Shown: positions 1 to 11,520, counted from the stretch's first letter. The stretch: DNA of 64,000 nt from Chionoecetes opilio (GCA_016584305.1 JACEEZ010001126.1:219390-283389); one strand, 5' to 3'. Program-made: numbers and translations. Notes: generated by a model from the sequence alone, not told the origin.

Positions 1-95
1 AAAGATATCCATCCACACACTCTACTTAAATTGTACATTTACTGTAGTACTTTGTTGTGTGATTCTTTGTATCCTGACATTCTCTTCCTCCACAG

Positions 96-383
96 GGGAG
101 CGAGAGGAGTGTTGAGCGCGTGTTGCAGCAGCATGTCGGTGGAGGAGGCGGCGGAGGGAAGATCAGAGGAAGCAGTAGTGCTGGAGGAGGCACGGGAGGG
201 AAAGGCCGAGGGGTCGGGGTGGGGAGAAGTCACAGCAGCGGGGGGGTGAGTAGTGGGGTGGGTGGGGGAGGGGCGGGGCTGGCGGTGAGAGTGAGGAAAG
301 CTGAGGACACCATATCAGCCACACAATACAGACTCCACGACCAAGTGAAGAGACTTAACTTCCTGGATCACACTCGCAAGCAG
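96..383 (+). CDS. ODAD3: ODAD3/CCDC151-like exon 1 of those visible (internal)
   Basis: This internal exon opens after a pyrimidine-rich CCACAG acceptor and closes before a GTGAGC donor. It encodes about 96 residues in phase 0. The first half is a low-complexity Gly/Ser/Arg stretch. The second half is heptad-rich and includes LHDQVKRLNFLDHTRKQ, which reads straight into the next exon (REERLASLKTLLGE). That pairing resembles the ODAD3/CCDC151 segment with a conserved D-Q-(I/V)-K-(K/R)-L-N and following R-L. ODAD3 is a coiled-coil subunit that docks outer dynein arms to doublet microtubules of motile axonemes. The start codon is upstream of the window. The glycine tract is unusual and may be a lineage-specific insertion. 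The family call rests on recalled similarity. Confidence 0.72.
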
Positions 384-399
384 GTGAGCTAGGTACATT

Positions 400-790
400 C
401 AGGGTGTATTTACCTAGTTGTAATTCTTGACGAGGTCCTGAGCTACACTTGTAGGGTCCCGTCTCCATATCTACATTTTTATTTTATTTTGTCTCAGACT
501 TTTGTTTCATTCCTTAGTGGTTGTTGGCCAAAGCCAGGTTTGGGGATCATGGGTTTGGACCCTTTTAGCTCCCCGCTGCGGCAGGTGCCAGGCCACCACC
601 CTGGGATGCGGGACACAAGCCCCGGCTAACACCCGGCACCCATTCACTACTGGGTGAACAAGGATATTATTTCACCATCCAGTCATTCTTCTTGCATGCT
701 AAACTGTGTTTCTGTCCCTGCTCTCCTCAACAGATCTTCTCTGTCCCTTCTTTCTAGGCCATTAAATGCTTCAAAAATCTTAATTATTGT
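400..790. repeat. interspersed repeat, LINE-tail type
   Basis: The stretch contains a CTAGTTGTA...GACGAGGTCCTGAGC...GTCCCGTCTCCATATC module, then a GGCTAACACCCGGCACCCATTCACT module. The first recurs at about 6620-6690 and, inverted, at about 36300. The second recurs at about 6740 and 30250. In the 36.3 kb copy the first module follows a decayed reverse transcriptase, so it is probably the 3' tail of that LINE family. Confidence 0.55.
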
Positions 791-822
791 TGTAATTTTT
801 TTTTATCTTTTTTTATCTTCTT

Positions 823-1119
<297 letters not shown>

Positions 1120-1129
1120 GAATATAACT

Positions 1130-1920
1130 TCCCTTCTATCCTTGCATGGCGTCTGTCTTTTAGTTGCATAATTTTGATGGTCTTCTCATACCTTCTTTAG
1201 CCTATTGTTTAATATTTATTGTGAATACACCACTGCTGTTTACTCTAGTCTTGGTTAAACCATGAACAAATGCTCTTTCAAATTGTTTCATTCAAATAAT
1301 TAAGGATATCATCTTATCAGTACTTTATTTGATATCAAAGATTTATATGAACATTATCTTTTATCAGTAGTATGATCTTATCCTGCAGTGATATTCTCAT
1401 CCCCCTCTTATTTCACTACTACTTTCGTCCCTTCTGATTTTGGGTAGTACTGTATTTTAGTACTGCCCAATGCCCACAGACCACTATATCTCAGTGGTCT
1501 ATGAGATACAGTGGTCCATGTACTGCCCCTTTGCTTATAGTGGCATTAAATTCCATCTTTCAAGGTTGGTTCCATCTGTGTAACTTATTTTAGTCCTCTT
1601 GCATTTTTTGCAGCATTTAGAAGTGATATTTTATTGAAGTCATAGTTTCTTGTGGAATCATATCCATGCACTGCACTACTTGGTCTATCAGTCATGTCAT
1701 TTATGTACATAAGGAGCATAAGTGGAATGGAACTGAACCCTGAAGCATGTCTCTCATTGAATTTTTCTTAAGAAAGCATATTTCTCATTCAGTTCTTATC
1801 CATTTTCATACAAGTCATCTTTTTCTATGTTTCAGCAGCTTTCTGTAGAGACTTTTTTTTTTCTAATCACTTGCCTTTAAAAGTCAACCATATTTTTTTT
1901 AACCCAGGTGGATACTGATA
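1130..1920 (-). pseudogene. ancient LINE reverse-transcriptase remnant
   Basis: Read on the minus strand, about 1690-1740 gives a recognisable but frame-broken version of the reverse-transcriptase segment that ends in an F-x-x-Y-I-N-D-M block (target: V-P-Q-G-S, then L-M-Y-I-N-D-M-T-D). Flanking text around 1500-1600 resembles the segment following the active site of the better copy at 12944-14335. No open frame survives. Confidence 0.4.
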
Positions 1921-2666
1921 GCATTGCATTCCCTTTCTTAATTGTATTAAAGCTTAGTTAAGTTTATCCTCTAAATTGTAATCATCTTTTTCAGATTCAA
2001 TGATATTTGAATTTTGTGAATAAAAGGACTTTGGTAAGAAGAGGAGACATGGGTACATAATTTAGCAGACTTTATATATTCCTTATGTTGATGGGTACTG
2101 TTCTTGCTCCCTTCCACTACAGTGGCATGTTTGCCTCATTCAAAGCACTCCTGATGATATCATGGATATCTGCCGCTATCTCAACACATTTTGGAAAAGA
2201 AAAGAAATATATAAAGGTGTAGTGGATGCTGTGGGTGTGAGGAGAGGACTGCCTATACTGTAGTATGGGAAAATAGGGTATTAGGTTACTTGAGAGAGAG
2301 GAAGGGTGGGAGATGGAGAGGGATGGAGTGTGCAAGAGTAAAAGTATAGACAAAAATATATGAAAACTTCTATTTTACCCACCCACTCAGAGCTGGCCTA
2401 AGGTTTTATGGCGTCCTGAGCAGAATTTGATTTTGCTCCCTCACCACCCCCACTCAAATTCAGGCTCTCTTATATGTTGGGACTTTTTAAGCACTCTTAG
2501 GGACCCTGTGATGGCCATGGGACCCTGAGCAGCTGCTTAGTTCACATATCTCTTGGACCGGCTCTGCACCCACTTGAGGGAATTTCAAGGAATAGGTGTC
2601 AATTTAGGTGAAATTATAATATATTCTCCTAAGATCCATCCAAGCCCTTCCCTCCTGTTTCTGTAG
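1921..2666. other. intron, nothing recognised
   Basis: AT-rich intronic sequence leading to the acceptor at 2661-2666. No coding potential, terminal inverted repeats or RNA gene were seen. Confidence 0.6.
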
Positions 2667-2762
2667 CGCGAGGAGCGTCTGGCTAGCCTGAAGACACTGC
2701 TGGGTGAAGCCACATCTGATTGTGCACAGCTGGAGCAAACCAGCATTCAGGAACTTCAGCAG
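2667..2762 (+). CDS. ODAD3: ODAD3/CCDC151-like exon 2 of those visible
   Basis: A 96-bp, phase 0-0 exon bounded by CTGTAG and GTGGGT. It encodes 32 residues (REERLASLKTLLGEATSDC... to ELQQ) that continue the coiled coil of the preceding exon without a break. Leucines and charged residues follow a heptad pattern. Its size divides by three, so skipping it would preserve frame. Product and role are as for the rest of the gene: outer dynein arm docking in the axoneme. Confidence 0.75.
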
Positions 2763-3960
2763 GTGGGTGGCAGGATCAAGAAGAGGAAAGAGTAAAGGAC
2801 TGGGTAGCACAAGAGGTTGAGGCTATTGCTAATCCTGAGTTTATTCTCAATGTAAACTATGTCCAGATGTTTGAAATGTTTATGAATAAACCACAAGATA
2901 TGGCAAGTTCATGTTTGTGTTGAGGAAAGCTTGGGGAGTTAAACATTTCTTAGGAACTAGCAAGAACTGTAATGATGGTCGATCTTAGAAGTCACCAGAT
3001 AAGTGGTTCTGACCTTACATACAGCTGTACTGTTGGACAAACATTTGCTTGGGTAATATCTTCTCTTATCACTTGACTGATACGAACACATAAAAGTCAC
3101 ATGAAGAGATCACCTGACCAAGTAACCCATGGGTGTGGCGGGATAATCAGTTATGACATGTGTTGTTGAGAACAGGAGTAATGTCTGAGTGAAGTCTAAT
3201 GTACAGAAACACCAAACATTGGAACCTGTAGATACTAGTTGAGGCAGTGTGAGCCCTGACATGCTCTCCACTGGTGAGGATTCTGTGTAATATGTACATG
3301 TCTGGAATGGCCTCCCCTGCTATGTACTGTATATAGAAATAGAAGTATGGTTTTTTTTCTCTTCTCTGGATTGTTTACTCGTTGCCACTAAATTGTGTAA
3401 ATACAGTGTCCCTAATGGCTCTAAACTGAGCCAAACTACCAACAGGGAGTATGAACTATGTATTTGCAATTTTTTGCATGATACAATGTGCTCTAAATAT
3501 CCAGAAAAGTGGCGTGTCACTGGCAGGCCACTGCAAGGGGTTTAGTGTAGTGGTGTGGGAGCCTCCCTGTCATGCACTTGGGATTAAAAATTGGAAAATC
3601 TACTGAAAAAGTGCATATTAGTCACAAAGAAACTTATTGTCGGGAAACTTTTCCACTGTTTATAACATCTGCAGATTCGCAACTCTTTGCCAACACTGCC
3701 AGGCACACTGAATGCCTTCTCTTTTGTTCTCTCATACCTGGGGACTCAGCATTTAGAACATTGTTATTCATGTAGAAACATTAACTTCTTTCAAATTTTT
3801 TGTTGTTACTTTTTTTTTTCTCAGAAAATAACTTGATGTTGTTTGATGCATGCAGATGATATGAAGGATTTACATTCAAACAAACCAATGAGCATCAAGC
3901 TGTGCATCTACCTTGCCTTGAGCTCTTAATTTGTTAGGGCTAAAGATTTTATGTTCTCGG
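2763..3960. other. intron, nothing recognised
   Basis: About 1.2 kb of AT-rich intron between exon 2 and the fold-back element. The short open frames here have no recognisable domains. Confidence 0.6.
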
Positions 3961-3970
3961 ACTACCCACT

Positions 3971-4605
3971 AGGGTGGCCCTTATTTTTCGAAAGTAAGAA
4001 ACCCTGACCTCTCAACCCCTGGCTTTGTTCCATTCCTAATGAGACATTTTGTGATAAAATCTCGTGACAATTGGAGCATATTTATTGGTAGTCCAGCAAA
4101 GTCCAAGGTATCTACTGTAGTCTGTTTGGCTGTTTTTGTGCTGGTTGGCGGAACTTACCTGGCAGCCTTGCAAGAAAAAGTGTCGGCGTGGCGTGTGCGG
4201 CGTAGTTCGTGTGGCGAGTAGAGACGAGGTGGTTGTTACTTTTGTGGAGATAGAGTTGTGAGTTGTTGAGTTGCTGTGGCGGTGTAAGAGATTGTAGGGG
4301 AACTCTGTGAAGTTGTGTGCCTGTATGTGTATATTGTGTGTTTCTGGGTTGATACTTACCTCCATTGATAGCCAGTCGCCAATAGAATTTATTGATCATT
4401 TGCTTCTGTAACATCTACCTCCATAGTCCTATTACATGGGTTTGATTTCTTTTCTCCCCACAGATTCGAAATGACAACCAGAAGTCAAACTGGATTTTTC
4501 CTGGTTGGGAAACCAGCAGCGCAATTGAAGGAGCCGAAACTTCCCTCTAACCGGGAAGTCCTCGGCCTGTTCCTCAAGAAACACCTTGAAGAAAAACTGA
4601 CGATC
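3971..4605 (+). repeat. left inverted arm of fold-back element
   Basis: Reverse-complement partner of 5611-6245; paired coordinates sum to 10216 throughout. It contains the presumed promoter/5' leader, an acceptor-like site just before 4470 and the first 45 codons of the element ORF. Confidence 0.9.
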
Positions 4606-5619
4606 CTCGAGGCTTCAACGGCGGTCGTCAGAGAACTGACCCCCATAGGGGTCGGAAAGGCCAGGATCCCCGTCAGGGGGGAGCAACATATCATCAAAAA
4701 GCTGGAAGGTCTATTCCAAACCTGGAAAGACCTAACACGCTTGAGGGACCGAAGGACACCAGGGCAGGTGAAGAAGGAGGAAGCTTTCCGGGACTCAATG
4801 GACGACCTCTTTGATATCGCTCACGCGGATGCCCTGTCTCTCATTGTCCTTCAGGAGGACAAGGATTTTTTCCTTGCTCAGCGAGAGAAGGGCCATGGGG
4901 TCTTCATGGGGTCCGCGGACAATTCCCTGGCTTCCAAAGAACGGAGAGCTGCGGAGAAGAAAGAGGCTGAGGAAAGGCGTCGGGAGAAGGCCCGTGAAGA
5001 AATGAAGGCATCCACCTCAGCGGCCGTCTTTGCTTCTTCAAGCAGCAGTGCTGAGGGAGAGGACAGCAGCAGTGCTGAGGGAGAGGACAGCAGCAGTGCT
5101 GAGTGAGAGGACAGCAGCAGTGCTGAGGAGGCAAAATCCTGCTCTCCACCCAAGCGGCCACGAAGAGCTACAAAAAACATAGTTTCACCATCTCTCGCAG
5201 CTGCACTGGATTGTACTCAGCTTACCGACCAAAAAGCCACCATCGTGCTGACAGAAGCTGCAAAAAGCCTCGGCCATGACACTACAGACCTGGCCATCAA
5301 CCGCACAACCATTGCCCGGTCTCGACGTCAAGCCAGGAGACATTTCGCGGAAAACCTCAAAAAGGACTTCCAAGTGGATGTCCCCTTGACTGTCCATTAG
5401 GATGGAAAACTCCTTCAAGCCCTGACAAGCAAGGAGCATGTGGATCGTCTGCCTATCTTGATATCCGGAGTAGGAGTCAGCCAGCTCCTCGGCGTCTCTA
5501 AACTCCCTTCGGGGACCGTTGAAGCACAAGCTCAAGCTGTTTTCCATGCTTTGGAGGAGTGGGGAGTGACCGAGAAAGTGGTCGCCATGTCTTTTGACAC
5601 GGGCCTCACGGATCGTCAG
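4471..5619 (+). pseudogene. transposon-encoded protein with two nonsense codons
   Basis: A single frame runs from ATG 4471 to the arm junction near 5619, broken by only two stops: TGA at 5104 (GGA to TGA within a Ser-Ser-Ala-Glu-Gly-Glu-Asp repeat) and TAG at 5398, in a V-H-stop-D-G-K context where W is expected (TGG to TAG). Residues 45-150 (HIIKKLEGLFQTWKDL, DLFDIAHADAL, EDKDFFLAQRE) and the later DRLPILISGVGVSQLL and VVAMSFDTG blocks match a protein family I recall from many arthropod transposons but cannot name. A charged coiled segment around 150-185 is followed by the acidic Ser repeat. The true C-terminal half is missing, replaced by the inverted arm. It is not functional as it stands. 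Confidence 0.7.
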
Positions 5620-6245
5620 TTTTTCTTCAAGGTGTTTCTTGAGGAACAGGCCGAGGACTTCCCGGTTAGAGGGAAGTTTCGGCTCCTTCAATTGCGCTGC
5701 TGGTTTCCCAACCAGGAAAAATCCAGTTTGACTTCTGGTTGTCATTTCGAATCTGTGGGGAGAAAAGAAATCAAACCCATGTAATAGGACTATGGAGGTA
5801 GATGTTACAGAAGCAAATGATCAATAAATTCTATTGGCGACTGGCTATCAATGGAGGTAAGTATCAACCCAGAAACACACAATATACACATACAGGCACA
5901 CAACTTCACAGAGTTCCCCTACAATCTCTTACACCGCCACAGCAACTCAACAACTCACAACTCTATCTCCACAAAAGTAACAACCACCTCGTCTCTACTC
6001 GCCACACGAACCACGCCGCACACGCCACGCCGACACTTTTTCTTGCAAGGCTGCCAGGTAAGTTCCGCCAACCAGCACAAAAACAGCCAAACAGACTACA
6101 GTAGATACCTTGGACTTTGCTGGACTACCAATAAATATGCTCCAATTGTCACGAGATTTTATCACAAAATGTCTCATTAAGAATGGAACAAAGCCAGGGG
6201 GTGAGAGGTTAGGATTTCTTACTTTCGAAAAATAAGGGCCACCCT
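5611..6245 (-). repeat. right inverted arm of fold-back element
   Basis: Mirror of 3971-4605. Read on the minus strand it gives the same ATG at 5745 and about 45 identical N-terminal codons before running out of arm into unrelated frame. This is a decapitated second ORF start. Confidence 0.9.
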
Positions 6246-6329
6246 ACTACCCACCCTCCATTGTTAGGCTTGTGAACTACATACATTGCTTCTGTGCCTC
6301 AGTGTAAACCTCTCCTTCCACTCCCCCAG

Positions 6330-6515
6330 GAGCTGATAGGGCTGCAGAACGGGCTGGAACGAGTGGGTGTGAGTGTGAGTGAGGCAGACGGGGTGAGGCG
6401 CCGCTACTCTGCCATGGTCACGGCACTGAGGGGCGAGGCGGCTGCACACCGCACTACCCTTGACCAGCTCCACGTCCGCCTTGCCTTGGAGAAAGAGTCC
6501 CTCATGCACCTCAGG
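6330..6515 (+). CDS. ODAD3: ODAD3/CCDC151-like exon 3 of those visible
   Basis: A 186-bp, phase 0-0 exon between CTCCCCCAG and GTACTG. The 62 residues (ELIGLQNGLERVGVSVSEAD... to EKESLMHLR) follow the ODAD3 pattern of L-x-N-x-L-(D/E)-(K/R) followed by E-A and a (R/K)-x-x-Y residue, then a long heptad stretch ending near L-x-E-L-like residues. GC content is much higher than in the surrounding intron, as expected for a coding exon. It continues in frame from exon 2 and into exon 4. Confidence 0.8.
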
Positions 6516-6609
6516 GTACTGCTTCCTCACCTCACGTTCTCATGGTGGCACTCCTCCCCTCCACTCTGTGTCTCTTCCCTCTCTTCCACCTTTCCCATCC
6601 TCACATCAG

Positions 6610-6770
6610 GGTAGTCATCTAGTTCTAGTTGTATTTTACAGGGCCTGAACTGCACTCGTATGGCCCCGTCTCCATATCAACATTCTTATCATTCATCCTT
6701 AGTGTTGGCCGAAACCATCACCCCAGGAGGCGGGTCACAACCCCCGGCTAACACCCGGTGTGGGCTTTAA
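6610..6770. repeat. second copy of LINE-tail interspersed repeat
   Basis: Shares the CAGGGCCTGAACTGCACTCG / CCCCGTCTCCATATC and GGCTAACACCCGG modules with 400-660 in the same orientation, but shorter. Confidence 0.5.
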
Positions 6771-7242
6771 TCTGTTTATGGTAAACTGCATTAAGTATGG
6801 CACATTGGAGAGCATCCAGGTACCTCAGCTGCATGTGAGTACTTTTTATATGCACCAGTGTGAACATTGTGGTTTTTATTTATTTATCTTATTTTTTTCC
6901 AGAAAAAGATAATCTTGTATGCTGTCTTGAAATTTCAGACAGCGCAAAGTTATTGATGAACAGCACTTCATTATGTGTTCAACTCTAATTTCATGATCTT
7001 TTTTATTCAAAGCTGGTTGATGCAACCACATATGCAATGATATCTTTTGATCTCAAGCCCATGACCTTGATTCCTCTGAGTTTCTACCTTCTACTCAAGA
7101 CTCGACTGACACTTTCCCACTAAATGTACCTGTAATGCATATATATCTTGATTATTTTGAATAGATTTCATTAGAATTTTTACTTCTTAATCACAGTAGA
7201 TCACATATTTTGCTGAATTATCCTTATTAAAAGATATCAATA

Positions 7243-7906
7243 CAGGGAGGTCCCGTTATACGAGCATTCGGTATACGAGAATCCGATGATACGAGATGTG
7301 TAAATTAGGGTCTATTTTCAATATACGAGATCGAAAATCCAATGCTACGACATTCAAACTGGGGTGAGTAAAATTATCAAGTTCAAAATACGCGCCCTAC
7401 CACTCCCAGGCTGGACAAAGGGGGATTTGGTTGACCGCAGTCGGGTCACCCCTAGCAAGCCGTGACCTGAAGGGTAATTAAGCATATGGCGCGGCCTGAT
7501 CCTTAGGGGTAATTAGGCAGGTGTGCGGCCCCAACCTTGGGACCGCTACACTACCCTCTCTTGTATCACGCGGGGTCCCCTGCAGTACAATGTCTTTTTT
7601 GCTTGTTATGCATGTTTTATGTTTAATTAATGTGCAGTTATGTTATTTTGTGTGCTATTTTCTCTTTCAGAATGCTTTTTCTACAGAATAGGTAGTACAG
7701 TGTGGGTAATATAGACACTGTGTGTTTGTTGTGTTTGCTATAGTTTATTTTAGCTTGAAAAACACGTCTTTTTTTTTTTTTTTTTAATTGATGGTCCTGA
7801 AATCAAACCTATATTTTACCATTAGTTATGTGTTTCGTTATACGAGATTTCGCTTTACGAGTATGCCAGGTGGAACCTAACTGCTCGTATCTTCGGGACC
7901 TCCCTG
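7243..7906. mobile_element. MITE, CAGGGAGGTCCCG family, copy 1
   Basis: Ends CAGGGAGGTCCCGTTATACG and CTTCGGGACCTCCCTG are inverted repeats, both flanked by TA, as for Tc1/mariner/pogo-type insertions. The 664-bp body has no transposase. A closely related 778-bp copy lies at 20963-21740. The inner T-run near 7769 differs in length between copies. Confidence 0.88.
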
Positions 7907-7920
7907 TATACTCTATTTAG

Positions 7921-8136
7921 TTTTGCAAGGCCACTCGCAATAGCTTATTCCTGGTGACTTCACTTTCCCCGGCGGGCTGGATAGCTGAGATACTTGATAT
8001 CGGCGAGCATTTTATGTTGACTACAGTCTACTTAATTATGACAAGTAGGTTGCACCATCATCCCGCTCGGAGCCACCCAGCCCGATGGGGAAGTGGAGTC
8101 GCCGGGACTAAGCTATCGTGAGTGTCCTTGCCAAAA
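7921..8136. mobile_element. small fold-back MITE
   Basis: TTTTGCAAGG...CACTC...AATAGCTTA...GACTTCACTTTCCCC on the left is mirrored by GGGGAAGTGGAGTC...TAAGCTATCGTGAGTG...CCTTGCCAAAA on the right. The imperfect stem covers most of its 216 bp. It starts 13 bp after the MITE at 7243-7906. No ORF. Confidence 0.7.
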
Positions 8137-9724
8137 TCAATACAGTATAGTCCCCTTCATCTTTGGCAGTAATCGTCCTTGACTCACCAACATAGTAAAC
8201 AAAGCTTCACCTTTATGATCTTCAGTAAACCAAATCAGCTTTTACAGTACCCATCGTCCCATCATGCATCCCTGACCACCTTGCAGATGCATTATTGTTC
8301 CAGACGATTCCTTACATCCAACCTGTTGGCTTATTCTGTTATTTCTCAGCATTTGACTTTTCCCTTCATGCTCATATTTCCATGCTCTGTCGTGTCTCAT
8401 CTCTGCTATCTTTAGACCCATCAGAGTAGAGCTACTTCTGCCATTGTACCTGCTAACTAAGAACACTTCTATCTGTGCTGTCGTGATTTTCCATGGAATG
8501 TCAATTTCATGTCAGACCCATGTTTCTGTACTTAGTAATGGAAATCGTCTTTGGCATAGTGGTAAACATTGCACTCTATAAATGGGGGCCTTTTGATTAA
8601 AACAGCTTGCTTTCATATCAGAGATGAAGGTGCTTCATTAAAAATGTTGTTTCCATTCATCCCTAAGCTTCATGTCCTACAGAATATGTATTTCTATCTA
8701 ACCTCAAGCCATATCTGTTCTATGGCCTTTAGAAATGCCTTTCACAAATAGATAGTGTCATAAATGACTAAATGCAACTTTTCTTACGAATTTGGGCTTC
8801 TAACTAAAAACATCAACAATTTTTTTTCACTCTTTTCAATCCTCATTTCATTTGGATTCTCCTTTCTCACTCCCACCTTCTGACATAATTGTGCCTGTTG
8901 CGAAACTGTTTTTGTGCTCCATATTTGGCTCTAACCGTCCATGAAGTCTTTCTGTTTTTGTCTGTTGCTTCATAGCTGTCATTGCTTACACTGCTCAGTC
9001 AGGCTGGAACATGGGAACACTATTAACTCTCAATTTGTCTGAAAAAAAGATGACTTCAATTCTTTCACATTGGAAGAGCTGATGTAAAACAGGTTACATG
9101 TGTTTTTCACTTATCAAGGCAGCAAAAGGAAACTAGCTGCCCTGATTAATGTGCTTTTATGTCTTGATGCACATAAGATTTCTCCATCAAAGGATTTTTA
9201 CAGGTTATTTATTAGCTGCATACATTTTGGCTACAAAGGTGTGTATTATCTTGTGCAAGGCAAAGCATGTAAACTTGGACAAACTTTTTCCGCATTACTG
9301 ATGAGTGTCATTTAATTTTGTACTGAAGCAGGGACCAGGGTACATTCAAAGTTTTGAAACAAAGCCATTAGGGCACTTAAGGGCACCCTAAGTGATTATG
9401 GATCGTGGTATTGTGAGGCACATATCCTCCTCTGTACTCACTGTGTCACATGAGGGGACCCCCAAGCAGAGCCATTGTGCAGTGGCAACCACTAGTCATC
9501 AAGCATGGATACATGGACGCAGCCTCACTGACAGATTGACTACTGGTTAGAGACTATCATACCAAGCATTATGATGATGAGAACATAATATAACTTATGT
9601 AAAGCTTTGAATTTCCTAAATATATAGTTCAGCGGGGTAGGCCTAATTTATCTTTTTTTTTTTTAAGGGATCCATGGCATCCTCATCTTTGCCTTTTTTC
9701 TGACTTCCAACTCCCCTGTTACAG
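8137..9724. other. intron, nothing recognised
   Basis: About 1.6 kb of AT-rich intron. Short open frames (for example 9100-9315) have no domain signature and no splice or codon support. Confidence 0.55.
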
Positions 9725-9840
9725 GAGTCCCGGAAGAAGGCGGAGAAGACACGAGACTGCTTAAGGATGCGGCTTCACCACGAGGAGGAGAGTGCCTACG
9801 AGACCAAGAGGGAGAGGGAGAAGAGGCTCTTTGAATACAG
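9725..9840 (+). CDS. ODAD3: ODAD3/CCDC151-like exon 4 of those visible
   Basis: A 116-bp exon after TTACAG, ending AG|GTAAGAG, phase 0 to 2. It encodes ESRKKAEKTRDCLRMRLHHE... to REREKRLFEYR, a strongly charged helix. The Arg codon at its end is completed by the first base of the next exon, giving FEYRRRAEERR. This matches the ODAD3 region where an E-L-x-x-(Y/F)-(K/R)-x-x-A-E-E-R motif occurs. Confidence 0.8.
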
Positions 9841-10098
9841 GTAAGAGGCCGGGAGGGGCTAGTTAACCCTCGGCCTGAGGCCAATTGGGTTACGGTAATG
9901 ATCCGCGTGTTTGTCAGTCTTACTTAATCTCAGGAACTGTGTCATTATTCGTGCAAAAACTGAAGTCTCATACTTAGTGTCAGATGAAGTAAAAAATATA
10001 TGTAGGATTTTTTCGGAAAATTCTTCGTTGCAGAACTAGATAAAATAGATGATAAATGATGACTCAAATGGCAACATCTTCTCAACACTCTATGTAGT

Positions 10099-10307
10099 TT
10101 AACCCCTTCACGTCCAGATCTTTCCTTTGCTATAAAAAATGGTCTGTTAGCCATAAAATTACGAAAATTAACTAAATATACCACATGAGTTAGTGGACAA
10201 GAATACTAAACAGGTCATAGCTATAAAATATTGCTTATATTAATTAAAAATTGTCTAATGGTAGCCAAATTACAATGGAAATTACGTTCTGGGTCTCAAG
10301 GGGTTAA
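10099..10307. mobile_element. TTAA-flanked MITE (piggyBac-like), short
   Basis: Begins TTAACCCCTTCACGTCC and ends CAAGGGGTTAA. TTAA target sites and CCCCTT-type ends are the piggyBac signature. About 200 bp, no coding content. It shares the end motif with 37171-37796. Confidence 0.65.
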
Positions 10308-10445
10308 GGTCAAATATGACAGAAGACTCACTGAAGAGGTTGCCAGATGTTATATATGTTAGCTACCGATATGTTTAGTGTCTATATATTACTATAGTAT
10401 ATAGCTATATATTACTGTGTCAGTAGTACAGTATTGTATTGGTAA

Positions 10446-10529
<84 letters not shown>
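10446..10529. repeat. (GTA)n microsatellite
   Basis: About 28 uninterrupted GTA triplets in the intron between exons 4 and 5. The poly-Leu frame on the minus strand is an artefact of the repeat. Confidence 0.97.
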
Positions 10530-10902
10530 AGATGGAAGTAGAGGAATAAGTTTAGGAATTATGTGATAAAGGAGTGAGATGACTGCGAGAAACAAACTGT
10601 GTATGGAAAAGCCTAGATAAAGACTTATCTCCCAATATTACTACACGTTTGACACAGAGTTCTTACAGATAGATGCACATACTGGAGATTATTTTATCCC
10701 CGTAGCTCAGAAATCTCAGTGACAGCTGTGACCTATGAGAGGAAGGTCTGAACACTACACTGAAGCCAATTTTTTTATTAATTTCAGTTAGAATAAAAGG
10801 GTTTAATGCCCCATCCACACCTCGAATATTACAACACGTACACAAAATATATGATGGCATGCAAAATTTATCTGTAATGTAACCAATTGTGATGTTGTCC
10901 AG

Positions 10903-11083
10903 GCGGCGTGCGGAGGAACGCCGTGTGCTGGACCTGGGCACCACCATCGACCGCCGCTTGTCCCTGCTGCGCACCCCCACACGCCGGGACTCCCCCTCCG
11001 CCGTGCCCCTCACCCCACACGACGGACAGGAGATGGTGGAGGCAGAACTTGAGAAATACCAACTGGTGTTTACAAAGCTTAAG
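10903..11083 (+). CDS. ODAD3: ODAD3/CCDC151-like exon 5 of those visible
   Basis: A 181-bp exon between GTTGTCCAG and GTAGGT, phase 2 to 0. It encodes RRAEERRVLDLGTTIDRRL, a Ser/Pro/Thr linker, then EMVEAELEKYQLVFTKLK, which reads directly into EVLGVTSVDDVVERL in exon 6. The second helix plus the following (T/V)-G-V-(T/S)-(D/S) turn is the ODAD3/CCDC114-type landmark. The next exon is about 18 kb away and is the first one inside the inverted duplication. Confidence 0.82.
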
Positions 11084-11257
11084 GTAGGTACCCACAATTG
11101 TGATTTGGCACAAATGCAGCCCTTAGATCAATCTCAAAGGTAATCATTTCATACCCCATCTATGTATCCTCAGTATCTGTATAGATTGTGGTAATATGTT
11201 TTGTTTAAGGTATTGAAGAGGGTAAGTCATAAAGAGATGTAACCCAATGTGGCAGTA

Positions 11258-11520
11258 CAGTAAACTCTCGCTTTTACGGACCTCGATATAACAAATTTCG
11301 GCTTTAACAAACTTTTTCTGCCAGTCCGATATATGCGGGGATTTAACGAATAAAATTGGTAAATGCGGTGTTTGGTTCGGTGGCGGGCCGGCCGAACATG
11401 TACACGCAGGTCGGACGGTGGCAGTACAGTACCCTCCCGAGTTTCGCGCTTGCTTTCTTCCGGAGGCATAGCGCTAAACTCGAGGATCGCGAAAATCAGG
11501 GTATTGAAAACAATGAAAAA
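11258..11520. repeat. fragments of two TA-type transposon ends
   Basis: At 11258 CAGTAAACTCTCGCTTTTACGG followed by CTCGATATAAC and CGGCTTTAACAAAC matches the inverted end at about 28250-28355. At 11427 CAGTACCCTCCCGAGTTTCG is the end sequence of the MITE at 30060-31274. Both are incomplete. This looks like a nested or composite remnant. Confidence 0.55.

Larger units (their letters stand above)
3971..6245. mobile_element. fold-back DNA transposon with ~635-bp inverted arms
   Basis: The ends are exact mirror images around 5108: AGGGTGGCCCTTATTTTTCG at the left and its reverse complement at the right. The arms run 3971-4605 and 5611-6245 and are nearly identical. The flanks ACTACCCACT (3961-3970) and ACTACCCACC (6246-6255) look like a 9-10 bp target duplication, which with the long inverted repeats suggests a Mutator-like element, although no MULE transposase is visible. 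Each arm carries the same splice acceptor (TCTCCCCACAG) and the same start codon plus about 45 codons, so two identical ORF beginnings point at each other. Only one ORF continues into the 1.0 kb unique centre. The element sits in the intron between exons 2 and 3. Confidence 0.85.

Noticed and set aside
10392..10595. Poly-leucine frame on the minus strand
   Set aside because: It is a translation of the GTA microsatellite.
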